Shown: positions 48,801-60,338, counted from the stretch's first letter. The stretch is 60,338 nucleotides of DNA from Klebsormidium nitens (GCA_000708835.1 DF237150.1:1-60338); one strand, 5' to 3'. Notes: generated by a model not told the origin, from the letters alone. A program made the numbers and translations.

Positions 48801-51800
48801 ACTTAAATGTCCAGAAGCTTCGTGTTCCACTTTCGAGACTAGGGATTCCTGCAATTCCCCTTCTAATGACGATTTCAGAGCGGGGGGCCCGGACTGCCTT
48901 CAAACGCGGTGTAAGCAGCTCGGCAAAAGGACGGAGGCGACTAACTGATACCTCCCTTAGCGGGCAGCCTCGCGGCAGCCAGACGGCTCGTCTGCAGCAA
49001 ACTCGTAGCCGGAGTGCCTGCGCATCTGTTTTAAAACTCTTACATCTATGTATGGTCGCCTCCTCACACCGTTGGTTGTTGCAGAGCCCGAGAACGGGGA
49101 GGCTCCCACCACGATGGAGGTGTACGACTTCAAGTCGGACGGAGGCGTTGCGCTCGCCATGTACAACACGGATGACGTAAGTGGCGCTCCCGAAGCTTAC
49201 AAAAGGCCGTATTTCTGACGTGGACGCAATGAAAAGTCGTGTCTTTTCCAAGGCGTTTCGTTGAGGAAACCGTGAGCGGCAGCCGGTCTCTCGAAGCAGC
49301 AGTCTGGAAAGCAGCTTCGGGCAGGAGCAGAAAGTCGAGCAGATGGCGGCACAGCCATCTTTTGCAGACCTATTAGTTGAAGTGAAATAACGACCGTTGA
49401 TCCGCCTGGAATCCAGTCCAATCACACCAGATCTCCGTTGAGAGAGTCTCCTCCGTTGATGCCCGCCCTAGATTTTGGCCATCTCTCCGATTGCTGCCAC
49501 TGTCCGTGCAGTCCATCCGCGCGTTTGCCAAGTCGTCCTTCACGGTGGCCTACTCCAAGAAGTGGCCCCTGTACATGAGCACCAAGAACACCATCCTCAA
49601 GAAGTACGACGGCAGGTGAGCCGTCACATCAGATGCTTTTCTCGCGCTTGGGATGCTCTTCTCGGGTCCGTTAAATGCAGGGTCAACATGTTGCAGCGCC
49701 AGTCTGCGATGCAATGGTTGCGAATTCTAGAAAATTCGTTTATATATTGGACTCCTGGCCTTTCTGATACGTATCGAACACCCCGTCGAAAACAACTTGT
49801 TGTCCCTCCGTTCAAGGGGTCCAAGCTTTGAGGACGTGATATGAGAAAGCTGCAGTCCTCCACTATGAGGGTGATCTCAAAAAGACCTGAGAATCTGATA
49901 TTAGTCCTACAAAACGCAGCGTAGAATCTTCGGCCACGTGGGTTCTCAAGGCGATTTTGGAGGGATTTGGAGATTGCGCACAAATTTGGTTTTCCGTCGC
50001 TTGTGGCCATGATTTTATTTTTTCTTTCAGCATACTTGCTAGCGTTCAAAGTCGAGCTGGGGTGGTGTTCGCCGGTTTCAAAAGCCCTCATCTGTTATGT
50101 GTGCCAGGTTCAAGGACCTGTTCGAGGAGGAGTACGAGAAGAACTGGAAGGACAAGTTTGAGGCCGCCGGCATCTGGTAAGGCGTGCAACCCGTTCTATG
50201 CACGCGCTTGTCATTTTGAGCACGGCTCCTAAGAATTTGCACCAAGCTCGGTCCTTCGTGCAGTATCCTGCCTTTCGTAAGCCCTGTCCAGGACGATTTA
50301 GAGCTCTGGGGGGATTTGTTTGCTCGCTTCGAAACTGAATTGGATGAGAACACCGGGTCTGTACCTCTTACTTTTGACCAATCTAAAGCTCGACCAACAA
50401 TCGTGAATTGAGGGATCCTCGCTGTGAGAAGATGGGCGGCGATCCCACCTTGCATACTGAGCAGTCGAGGTTTCCTAGAAACGACCGTTTATGACATGCT
50501 GCACTTGTGTCGGAGGGCTTTGATCTTCGTCCGATGGTGTCATCTCTGGTGCACAACCACACTAAAACTTGTCGCCAGTAGTTGGTGGTTTTGGTGCCTG
50601 AGTAAAGGCACGAACTGCACCTCTCGTTCTTGTATCAGTCGCTGACGTCCTTCTTACCACTTGCTGACGTCAGCCCTGGCTGCGCAGGTACGAGCACCGG
50701 CTGATCGACGACATGGTGGCGCAGTGCATCAAGAACGACGGCGGCTACGTGTGGGCGTGCAAGAACTACGACGGGGACGTGCAGTCCGACATGCTCGCGC
50801 AGGGCTTCGGCTCGCTCGGCCTCATGACCTCTGTCCTGGTGAGTGCTTATTACCAACTTTTTGTAATCATTGCTTTACGATATGTCCAATTATCTGCTTT
50901 GTCACCCATGCGCCGGCCGCTTCTCCTTGTAGCCGACATGCTCGTGGAGGGTTTTGGCTCGCTCGGCCTCATGACCTCCGTCCTGGTGTGAGCAATTCCT
51001 TCAGTTATCTCTCGTTTGGGTCCATTTTGGCTTTCCTTATCTTGGTTCTGGTCTTTGGTTACGTGCGCGCCGGCAACTTTCAACGGTGTGCGACGTGCTG
51101 GCACATAGTTTCGGCTTATGAACTCCGTCCTGGTGAGGGCCGTTTTCCGATCGTTTCGATTCCTCTTCACGTTTACTTTCTTATGATTTCTTCCTTGCAA
51201 TTTGACAAGCTCGCGCAGGAGTTCGGCTCGCTCGCCCTCGTGACGTCCGTCTTGGTATGTGCAAACTTTTTGGGGCTCGTCTGTCGTCTTTCGCTTGCTT
51301 GGAAGGTGATTGCAGAGAGCGGTTTTGTAAGTAAGGAGGAACGATTTCAGGCTCCTCATCCTTTTGAACGTCGTTTCTGTAAACCCACAATATTGGCCCT
51401 TCAAATGCTTTCTACAGTCGTCTCAGTCTGATGGCCTCCGTCCTGGTGAACCCGCAAGAGTCCAGCCCCCCTGAAGGCCCCTCATCCCTCCGATCTGGAC
51501 GCAACGAACGTTTGGACGCACACGCCGGACGTCCGGCTGCATTGCTGACCCGTCCGCTCTTTTGCAGGTCTGCCCCGACGGCAAGACGATTGAGGCGGAG
51601 GCCGCGCACGGGACTGTGACGCGCCACTTCCGCGTGCACCAGAAGGGCGGCGAGACCAGCACCAACAGCATCGCGTCCATCTTCGCATGGACTCGGGGAC
51701 TCTCCCACAGGTAGGGGCTCGTCTCTTCTCTGTATGAGGAGAATATGTGTGCATGTTCACGCGTATGAGTCGGTGAGTAATGAGGCTCGTGCAAGCTGGC

Positions 51801-53263
51801 GAGAATGTGCAAAAGCACAACCTACTGGGTTGGATTTCGTACTTCTCTGCTGATTGCAAAGGCAGACAATCCGCATCTCTGCGGGTACCGTCCAGATTTT
51901 ATGGTGCATTTTAAGCCTTTAATTTTTGCACTCGATATCCCAACCAGAGTAAGACGCTGGGTCTCCGTCTGTGCGCTTGCTGTGGCCCCACCTCCGATTT
52001 CGCACTCCTTGGATACGATAAGACGAGTTTGCTCGATCCGTCTCACACACCGTCTTCCTACGAGATGCGATCCAGATTCTGTGGTGCGGATCTGGTGATA
52101 GTTCATCAGTTTGCGGTCCCACGTGATGACCGAGATTTTGACAGCGGCATACTCGGGCGTGATCAACCTTTTTAGAAGACTCTTCTGCTTGTTGGCCGTT
52201 TAATCGAAGGTGCACTCGTAAGCGCAGAGCCACTGCGTCCATTGGCGAGCGTCGGATCCTGTTCACTCGCAAGGCGGATGCAAACGCATGTGTATTTATC
52301 CTTCCCGTTGAGAATCAAAATGTGTCGCACTTTCTTTCCAGGGGCAAGCTGGACAACAACTCGGCTCTGGTGGAATGGGCGGAGAAGCTGGAGACGGCGT
52401 GCATCGGCACTGTCGAGGACGGCAAGATGACGAAGGACCTCGCGCTGCTCATCCACGGGCCCAAGTAAGCCGCGCCAGCTTTCGTTGAGCCGTATCGCTG
52501 TTGGGCAATGGCTTCCAAGCTTTCTTGTTCCCCGTGAGGGAACAAGAAAAACTGTGAACGAGTTTTTGTTGCTGAGACGTCAATCATTGGTTTGCGGAAC
52601 CGAAAAACTGACTCTTCTCTGAAGTGCTCTGGAGATGAAAGCTGCTCTTAGACGTCACGTTCAACTTGGATTGCCCAGTTCCAGATAGACGATCTGGTGA
52701 TTTTACCATGGGCGTGGATGTGAGTCTTTCTTGAGCATAAGGACACCAGAACTGATCAGATTGGGAGAGCCATCGGGCAGCCATTGGGGCAGCCATTGGA
52801 CGGAATTGAAAAAACTAGTCGATCTGGCGGGAAGGAATTGCAACGCAGAGCGGCCCCAAATGAAAGAAGCTTTCGCGGGGTTACGTCCCAACGAATCACC
52901 GGCGTGGCTTGCTCTGGGTCGTTCTAGACGCTAGTACGAGCATCCTTTGATGCGGGGTAGCTGTACCTGCTGAGGAGCGTTCGGAAATGGTCGAGAATGT
53001 TTTAACGATGTCCTTGAAACAGTTGACGGGGCTATGAGGCGCCAGGATTGTGGAGCTGGGTCAATCATTTGGCTATGCGTTGTCCTTTATTCAACAGACT
53101 GCATTCGCATTTTACTGTCTCTACTGCTTCAAAGGAGGGACCCGTCCAAGGGTTTGGGAGTTAAACGTGTGCTTCTCCTTGCAGGATCTCCCGCGAGCAG
53201 TATCTGAACACCGAGGAGTTTATCGATGCTGTGGCAGCCAAGCTGGAGAAGAGTCTCCAATGA
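45659..53263 (+). CDS. NADP-dependent isocitrate dehydrogenase, thirteen exons
   Basis: Exons are 45659-45921, 46617-46659, 47060-47169, 47721-47842, 48140-48187, 48532-48633, 49085-49176, 49512-49615, 50108-50176, 50688-50838, 51568-51710, 52342-52464 and 53185-53263. All are GT-AG and every phase agrees. From the inner ATG (45872) the protein is 411 aa, the usual length of the cytosolic enzyme; from 45659 it is 482 aa. It oxidises isocitrate to 2-oxoglutarate and makes NADPH. Visible motifs, in 411-aa numbering: SPNGTIRN (96-103, isocitrate binding), [28 protein letters not shown] (248-255), NYDGDVQSD (273-281, metal aspartates), and HGTVTRHFR (311-319, NADP 2'-phosphate pocket). No active-site residue is missing. 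The C-terminus ends SLQ, so there is no peroxisomal SKL-type signal. Intron 10 contains junction copies. Confidence 0.97.
50933..51452 (+). repeat. Four decaying copies of the exon 10 donor junction
   Basis: The end of exon 10 plus its donor (50786-50846, coding [18 protein letters not shown] then GTGAGT) recurs in intron 10 at 50933-50993 ([23 protein letters not shown]), 51090-51140 (only ACTCCGTCCTGGTGAGG is well kept), 51204-51262 ([22 protein letters not shown]) and 51419-51452 (ATGGCCTCCGTCCTGGTGAA). Spacing is about 110-215 bases. The first copy even follows a pyrimidine-rich stretch and TAG, but inclusion in phase 0 would hit a stop. Confidence 0.9.
52522..52548. repeat. Hairpin in isocitrate dehydrogenase intron 12
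   Basis: TTCTTGTTCCC and its exact inverse are separated by five bases (CGTGA), giving an 11-bp perfect stem about 60 bases past the exon 12 donor. Confidence 0.85.
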
Positions 53264-54299
53264 CTATCTTCGAGATTGTAGACGATGTCGCGTGCGCGCT
53301 CACTCAGATTCGAAGGGCTATACTATGATTCGTGGAAAAGACGTTTGTTCTTCTGTACCGTACGGTAGACTTTGTAGCAGTGCTGTCTTTCGAATCTGAT
53401 ACTGACTGTCAATGGCGGGCTGCAAAGTCGAGGACGTTCGCTGGAGGCACGTGTAAGGAGTTGGCTGCACATAAGTTTTGAAGGCGCAGACTATCCATGT
53501 AGAAGCTTAACGTTGCAGTATGTATTATGTGGATGAGACGATTGCAGTTAAAGCTTACTGTAGAGGGTTGTCTTGTATTGGGCGCATGTATTCGTGTCCG
53601 GCCATGCATCATTGGCCTGGCATGGATGATTGCATTGAACAGTGTTACTCCGATTGCAATAGCGTGCGACTTTGCAACATGGGAGTCTGGTCGAAACCTG
53701 TTCTTCATTGTTGAAGTACGAGCTGTCGAGCTCTTACATCAAGTGCATGCCGATGCTGGCGCAGTAGCATACCACTAAATAATTCGCACCAGGCGCAGCA
53801 TGGATATGGCCGGGATTATTTTCGCCTGATGATCGGATTTGCCCATGCGAACGCGGCAGGCAACTTACCGGCAGAGCTCTATAGCTACTTGTTTCTCGCA
53901 TGGTGCATATATCTAATCCTATCAATGCGCGCCAAACTATCTATCTCTGTGCTCAATTGTAATCAGGCGATCGGACGTCCATTTAGTTGACGATCGGTGT
54001 CCTGCAGAATCCACGTTTAATCGTCCTGCTGAAACTTTCATATATACTATAAAGGTGCCTGGCTGCCGCGGGATGTCCGGTCCTGACCTTTTAATTGCAT
54101 GATTACCTCTGGTACAAACAGGCTCTACGCTCAGATTCCCTAACGTTTATCAAACATGTACTGTACTGCGACTCGATCGCCGGAGATCCTTAATAGATTG
54201 CAATGTTGCCGAGTTACCTGCATCCTGAGTAGCTGAATATGCTACCCCACCTTGACGAATTTTTGCGCACTTAGCATTTGCTTTCATCGTATCTCTATG
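53264..54299. other. Convergent 3' flanks, no gene seen
   Basis: Lies between the stop codons of isocitrate dehydrogenase (plus) and the MYND gene (minus). It should contain both 3' UTRs. Open frames are short; none has a domain. AT-rich stretches occur near 54030-54060. Confidence 0.5.
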
Positions 54300-57200
54300 T
54301 TACTTGACTTTACAAACAAGCTTGTGCGAGTGGAAGTCTGCTTTTTGGCAATCTTTTGAGCAGTACCGTGCTCGCTTGCAGCCAGCGCACACCATGAGCC
54401 TCACTCCGGACTCCCTCTCCACAATGCACCCTTCTCGCGAACACCTCTGCATGAACAAATCCAGATCCGTTCAGCGGCTTCTGCAACTCAACTGATGAAA
54501 GTACTCTGGTTCCGATCACATGCTTCGGGCAGAAACTTTGCAATTTTCAATCAGAGGTTCAATTGTAGTGAATGCGGGGTTGATTTGTTCGAGGAGCTTC
54601 CCACATTCACTCCCATTTGGCGGTTCAAAGGAATTGGCATCCCTCCGGCTGTTGCACAGGAGTCCGGGTTTTCGATATCGTCATGCTATGTGTCAAATCA
54701 TGTGTCAAGGATTCGTCGAAAAACGCCCGTGCAATCGGCTCACAGTGCTGAGCCTCTTCAACATGTGCGGTTACTCTGAATTGCTCGTCTCTACCGCACG
54801 GGCAGAGGAGCCCGCAGAAATGTTGGGATGCTCCACGCACCAAGGATACTCAAATTTCGAAAAGGAGAGATCTGATTCAATATCCGGCTCCTAGTTGCCA
54901 GGTCATAGAATGGGGGATCAAGGAAGCGACCCTTACCACCCTTCGTCTGTCAGCCTTCCGCTGCAGAGCTTCCTTTTCCGATTTGCTGCCCGGCGGAAAG
55001 GTCGTGGTGGCACTGACTTCTTCAGCAGGAACGCTTTTCGCACCTGCGAAACGAATATATTATAAGAACACACGATATAATCAAGGAGCGGCGGGTAACT
55101 CTGAGTACAGCTACTCACTGAAACCTGGATCATTGCTGATTCAGACTGCACACGACTTGATTCAGCTGAGCTCTGCTTGATTATAGCATAATTCCGAGCC
55201 CGGACATTCAACGGTTGAGAAAATGAGTCCGCACTGCCAAGTAACGTTCGGCAAAAGCGTTCGTCACAATGATTGCACTTTTGTTACACGAAACGTCGTG
55301 TTGCAGGTGATAGGATCACGGAAATCTTCAGACTCGGTTGCAAGTTGACTAGGAAGCGTTCGAAAGTTCTAAGCGTTTGCTCGAAACCGCCTCAACCATG
55401 AGCTCGCCACTCTATCGTTCTCGTTGTGGTCCGAGGCACTCGCGTACGTGCTTCGAACCTACATTTAAAAACCCAGAAGCAAAGCTTTTGGGCGAAGGGA
55501 TCTTCCTCTTGTCTCCCTCAATCACCTTGACGTCCCTCACCAGGTTTCGGCCGATTGATCTCCTTTGGTAGCACTGCGCATTTTACCGACATTGCCACGA
55601 CGAACCAAACTGCTCATCGTCAGCGTCCAACATTAGTGACGCAAGCACCCTGTCTTCCGGTTTTCTCGGTCACGGCTCACCTTCGTGCATGACTTCGTCT
55701 TCCGCACAATCGCCATCCGTCTTCTTCTCTTCATCGACCGTGCTCTTCCCTTGCGTCTTGCTTGACCGCTGCCGTCTCGTTCCGTTCTTCTGCTCTTCCG
55801 TTCCGGCGCTTTTCGCTGGAGGCTCTTGCTCGACGGAACACAGCTCTTCGTAAAGCTGGCTGCCGATCCGCGTCCCCCACCCCTTGCCAAACAAGTCGCT
55901 GTCGATGGCTCGAAGCTCGATCAGGATCCCGTGAGCGGCCGCCTTCAACGCTGACGATTTGCTGATGGCTGCATGCACTCTGCACGAGGAAGTCTTACGT
56001 TTGACAACAGGACTCGAAGACAAGTGAAGGCGAAGTTTACTGTGTTGGCCGCACTTCATGACAAAAATCCATGGCTGTCAACCAGGAGTCCTCTCGAAGG
56101 TCGATGACATATCTTATGTGCGACCACTTTCAGAGCGGGCGATCTGCTGGCTATCGCATGCACCCTGCACAAGGAAGTCTTAGTGTTGACAATAGGATTC
56201 AAATCGAAGCAAATGCGAATTGTTCTGCTGTTGTCCGTGAACTAGGACCGTGAAGCAGGCACCCCCTCGAAAAACGAAGAGAATCTCGTAAGCGAACGTC
56301 TTCAGAGCGGGAGTGCCCCCCGCAAAAGGGGTGGTGAGGGTCTACAGGACGACAGCACAGGCCGGAACTTGCTTGGGAAGTCAAGTTTGAATGTAAGGCG
56401 GATTCGGAGAAAGCCAACTGTCAGCCAAGGCCACATGTCAAACAAAAAGCAAATATTGTGAGTCGGGCAGCTTAAGCTTCGTCGAAGACTGGGGAGAGAG
56501 GTCTCAGATTGGGTGAATCTGCTCTTGTCGAAGACCAAGCGAATCTTCTTTAAAAGGCATATTCAACAAGCAGGTAAAGATGCGACATCCCAACGATGAC
56601 AGTTATCGCACCAGAACGTTTCAACCCTGTTCTTCTTCCAACGACACCTCGTCATCAGGCACCATTGATCTTTTACCAAAATAACAAGTTCCAGAAATAT
56701 GGCGGTTATCCCAGAGATATGTCGATTATCCTATGTACGCTCCAGGCAGCCTCACATTAGCACGGCAACAACAGGAGAGTGACGTTGAGAGTGCCCTTAC
56801 GCCGGGTTCTCGAACAGCCGGTAGACGCACAGCGCCGCCTCTAGGTGTCCGCTCCGCATCCTGTCTGCCGGCAAATACTGCAGAATTTTCCTCACGGCTT
56901 GCAGCGCGCCTTGCTCTAACAACCACGCATGGTTGGCGGCTTCTGAGCTCAGAGCGCTAATTAGGCGCAGTGCGGCCGTAAGCAAACGGTACCACACCCC
57001 TTCCGTGAATTGCTCAACCACTTTCCATTGGGCCTTTCCGGGGTGGAACAAGTCGGATAGGCGGCCCGTCAAACGGAACGAAGCGCACGCTAGTCTTAAT
57101 CTCTGTGACGCCGACCAAGGAACGTAGTAAGCGCGGACGTGAATAGCTGGGCATGGGGCGTCCCTGGAGGAGTTGCTAGCTGGGTTGCTACTGAGACTTG

Positions 57201-59862
57201 AAGCTCTGTGTTTCTTGCGCGCAGTGCTGAGCTCTGATCGCTGGTAGCCGAGATCGGTCGAGTTGAAATGCGGCTTGAAGTTCAGCGCTTCTTCTTCTGC
57301 GTATCGCCGGCAGGAGTGCCCCAGCGAAACGGTCGGCTTCACGAGACCCGCGATGATGGAGAAGAGGCGCTCGCCCTTGAGGAAAGAGCCGATACCTGCA
57401 ACACGGATGACGAAGCTATTACAGATGTCAAAAGCTCAGGGTTTCGAGCTTTTAGGGTTTCCTTCGTAGGACCTTGCAGTCTCGGAAGACACTCAACACC
57501 CTACAAAAAGAACGAGAGAATGATCACCTACTTCTATTCCGCCAGTCGGCGTCAGTAACCTCGCGATAGCGGTGCAACAATTCATGCCCACTGTTATGGA
57601 ACGGTAGATCTCTGGGACTCTGGACTTTTTGTGAGCATACTTACCCAAAGTGTCATCGGAACAACCAATCTCTCCCCTCTAGAAGCGCGGTCGACTGTCC
57701 ATTGCGCTGGGTACAGATGAACCACTGAATCATTTCGAGGATGCTTCTCGCTTTGATTCTGTGAGAAGGCCCTTGGACGAAAAAGTCCCAAGAAGGAGAG
57801 GATGGGTTTCTTCGAGACCCGTCACGCTGATCCAGTTTGCACAGCACGTCCAGAAGGAAGCTAAGAGGCTGCCAAAGTTGACCAAGGGTTCCAAAAACCC
57901 CCGGCTTGAAATGGGAATCTAATTGCGACCCGAGAAAAGTCTTTCGTTACAGTGATGAGTAAGCCTTGACCGTGAAGCCCCCTTTGTGTCTTCTTTAAAG
58001 GATGCTTAATGACGTGCTCCACGCATGAGTCGCCAGCAACAACCCAGCTTTGGGCGTCTTTAAATGACCAACAGCTGTAGACTCAAGTCAAGAACGTTCG
58101 CAGTTCGCACAAGGGCAGCCTAATCACCAGCAAAGCGTACCTGGGTGGCTTAACGCCAGGTTCGCCAGGCCCGTAAGTCCTATTTCCAGACTGTGAACGT
58201 AGTCGATGCTCTGATCTTCCTCTAAAGTGACCCGGCACATGCGCACAAGCTCAGTCGCCAGAAAGAGCTGATCCCCGGGCACTAGAGCGAGGCTTTTCAG
58301 GTAGGTCAGTTGTGCCAACGCCTCGAGCGCGTCTTCCTTGCGAATGCCGCTGACCGAATCGCTGTGCACGCACGCCGCTATGAGTGCGGCACTCAGCGGC
58401 CGCTTCTGAGCGTCTTTGACGGTCTTCGCTGCGCAGATGAAATCCAGGTCTTCGGTGTCTACGGTGTTGTCATCGAAGCTTGGAGCGATCTTGAGGTTGT
58501 CGGCACGGACGTAACTGCAAAAAGATGGAAGGTGGATCGGCAAACATGTACCTTCGAGACAAGTAAGCAGGTTACCATCTCTTGTGGTCAGCTTGACCAA
58601 GATTACTGGTCTCGTCGCAAACCTTTCCAAAGGGTACAACCACTCTTCTACCCAAAAACGAACTCTTTCTGCTGCTATCCGGTATGCCTGTCTCAATTCT
58701 GTACTCACCTGTCTAGTTGGTGATCAGCAGCTTTGTTCCTCTCCTCGCTCACTCTGCGTGCAATCCATGTGCACGCCTTCTCGCTCTTGGAGCCTCCAGC
58801 AGACAGGGCACGGACAACCCACGACATCTCCAGAGTCAGTCGCAACCAGGTGAAGTAACTCCAGATTTTCATACAGAAGTGTTGTAACCGCCTGCATCAT
58901 CAGGATACAAGGGTCGATCCCAGTCTGCTCTTTTCTGGCAGCAATGTTTTCAGTGCAGTCAACTGGCGAAGGGGTTCTATCCAACATCCAAATTTCTTGA
59001 TTCGCACCATTTACACCTGGGTGAAAGCTTCAGATTGAGTCTATGGATTTCGTTTAGTTCTTGAAGGACGGCCAATCAACAAAAAAGGACAACACGCAGA
59101 GTGCTGCTCAAAGAAGAAAAGTTGCAAGTCGGCAGATGCAATGCCTTAGCGAAGACCAGGGACTCTGAATAGAGGCCAACCAAGCCAAACGGTAGACTTC
59201 AATCTTCCTGTTCTGCAACACGCACTCACATATGCGCCGAGATGCTCTGCTGCATTTTATAAAAGTGACCAAAAACTGTTTCAGCATTGAAAGCAATGGC
59301 TCCTCACCTGTCTGCCCATTCAATCCCCGTGCGCAGACGTCCTTGAGACACCCACTGAACCAGCAACGGCAGGCAACAGTAGAGCACGTTGAGCGCAGCA
59401 AGCTTCCATGACTGCTTCCCCGCCAAGCTGGGATAGACCTCTGAATGTAGCAGCAAAGTACCCAGGGAGGCTGGACACGGAAAGGTCTGCATCAATCCCG
59501 TCCAGGTCAGCAAGAACTGCAAGGAGTCTCGCACATATCGACGATAAAGAGTACTCACTATCGATCCTGCTACGCGCGCGCATGTCTTTTCAAATTTGGC
59601 TGCTGAGAGGAAAAGAAAGAGTGCTAGGTGTAGCGACCATGGTGTGCGAGACAGGTAGGACTGGAAGCAGGGCTCTGACATGCATATGGATACTAATCCA
59701 CAGATAGACATTCTTGTGAATGTGAAAACCTAGACTGTACAGCACCATGTAAGTAATTAACAATGTTGGCAGTGACAATATTCCACGTCCAATTAAGGTT
59801 GCGGCCCGGAAAAGGTCAGTCGATGCCCAGAACGCAAGCCAGCTAAGCAGCTTCCACTCCAT
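54300..59862 (-). CDS. Armadillo-like protein with C-terminal MYND zinc finger
   Basis: Supported exons are 59308-59599, 58709-58891, 58141-58514, 56801-57395, 55681-55979, 54937-55043 and 54300-54446; all GT-AG with matching phases, 664 codons plus stop. An earlier exon with ATG at 59862 (MEWKLLSWLAFW) is likely, but its donor is unresolved, and the start could lie upstream. The body is helix-rich, with Leu/Ala repeats such as ALEALAQLTYLKSLALV and AWLLEQGALQAVRKILQYL, suggesting an armadillo/HEAT-type solenoid. A charged linker (55681-55800, EEQKNGTRRQ) follows. The last exon encodes a MYND finger: CSREGC, VCAGC, RYCSKDCQ and H-S-H-KLVC supply the zinc ligands. MYND domains bind short proline-rich partners, so a scaffold or regulatory role is inferred. 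The partner is unknown. Confidence 0.75.
55967..56333 (-). repeat. About 183-bp tandem duplication covering an exon acceptor
   Basis: Plus-strand 55967-56060, which includes the acceptor of exon 55681-55979 (GCATGCACTCTGCACGAGGA, AGTCTTACG), is repeated at 56156-56240 (GCATGCACCCTGCACAAGGA, AGTCTTAGTG). The adjoining part CTCGAAGGTCGATGACAT (from about 56093) recurs as CTCGAAAAACGAAGAGAA (from about 56267), each followed by TTCAGAGCGGG. The unit is therefore duplicated in the intron just upstream of the exon. Confidence 0.8.
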
Positions 59863-60338
59863 TGCTTGCACCCTCTGCGTCCTTCTCGCCCTCTGTTCTA
59901 TCTGGATTTCGACTTATGTGATAGCTTTTTTGAATGGCCCCCTCTGTGCTTCTCTCTTTGTCGCCTGCACGCTGCTGCAGCCCAATGTGCCGTCACATTG
60001 GGCTGGTGTGAGCCCTACCATTTTGAGCAGATGATCGTTCAACGACGGTCAGCTCAGGTGGCCTGGCAAGGCAGTCGTTTCACTTAACTTTCAGCCGTCC
60101 AAAGATCATCGGACGGAGTACCGCCAGCTGGAGAGTAGAGGCTGTGGTTTGAGGGGTCCCCCGAAGGAATCTTACGTTAGCCGCAAGCCGTTAGATAAGC
60201 CCGTCTGGTTATCGGACGCTCCCTTGAAGCTCTCGCATGGGGTGTGAATATGCCCGCGACATGCAAGCCTGCAAGACCCATCTGGCATCTGGAAAAGCGC
60301 GCTGAAGTCGTTTATAAGGGTAAGGTCATTTTGTAGTG
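59863..60338. other. 5' region of the MYND gene with a 12-bp hairpin
   Basis: No exon could be assigned with confidence. CAGCCCAATGTG (59978-59989) and its exact inverse (59994-60005) are separated by CCGT, a 12-bp perfect stem. The region may be promoter, 5' UTR or an upstream intron. Confidence 0.5.

Noticed and set aside
50933-50993. Possible mutually exclusive alternative exon in isocitrate dehydrogenase
   Set aside because: Although it has TAG acceptor-like and GT donor-like borders, reading in the required phase 0 gives an in-frame stop, so it is a decayed copy and not a usable exon.
58724-58987. 87-codon minus frame containing CPCPVC, at first read as a cysteine motif
   Set aside because: A different frame of the same DNA joins correctly on both sides (acceptor at 58891, donor at 58709), so the CPCPVC reading is not expressed.
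59320-59583. Alternative minus frame of 87 codons with protein-like composition (LLAVLADLDGIDADL)
   Set aside because: Only the other frame ends at the GTGAGG donor in the phase needed to join exon 58709-58891, so this one is treated as a shadow.

Overview
This is nuclear DNA from a eukaryote with intron-rich genes. Every gene that can be read is split by GT-AG introns. The exon proteins fit the green lineage: a plant-type NADP-isocitrate dehydrogenase behind a transit-peptide-like leader, and an NVL/CDC48C-type AAA ATPase whose N-terminus resembles the plant CDC48C form. Base composition is near 50% GC. A streptophyte green alga such as Klebsormidium is my best guess, inferred from general resemblance only. 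There is no bacterial operon, phage, CRISPR array or rRNA gene.

Layout. (1) 1-2565, plus strand: 3' part of a gene ending in a PIN-domain nuclease-like exon. (2) 2566-25359: about 23 kb with no convincing gene. It holds a 95-bp satellite, a 127-bp satellite, a 22-bp minisatellite, at least five diverged copies of a long non-coding repeat (two full-length copies in tandem, roughly 2.2-2.6 kb) carrying a TTCG-loop hairpin, and one intact 181-bp CACTA-type miniature transposon. (3) 25360-38051, minus: an eight-exon AAA ATPase of 1116 aa (NVL/CDC48C family, 60S ribosome assembly). (4) 38052-38864: divergent promoter with TGGGCC/T motifs; telo-boxes lie in the first introns on both sides. (5) 38865-40022, plus: a small two-exon protein of 146 aa. 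(6) 41636-44286, minus: a five-exon F-box protein with a long cysteine-rich tail. (7) 44868-45588: a LINE-like reverse-transcriptase tail running into a 507-base assembly gap. (8) 45659-53263, plus: NADP-isocitrate dehydrogenase, thirteen exons. (9) 54300-59862, minus: an armadillo-like protein ending in a MYND zinc finger; its 5' end is unresolved.

Exon boundaries were set by hand from splice consensus, frame phase and family resemblance. For the AAA ATPase, the dehydrogenase, the F-box gene and the C-terminal seven exons of the MYND gene, all phases join and total lengths divide by three. The F-box gene's exon 4 acceptor was itself chosen by phase.

The most unusual observation is shared by three unrelated genes. 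Short stretches (about 30-180 bp) that straddle an exon-intron junction are repeated one to four times inside the neighbouring intron, as progressively decayed copies ('exon-edge echoes'). They occur at isocitrate dehydrogenase exon 10, at AAA ATPase exons 6 (both edges) and 7, and at the acceptor of exon 55681-55979 of the MYND gene. This suggests a local tandem-duplication process that multiplies splice junctions. I see no evidence for a new defence or metabolic system.
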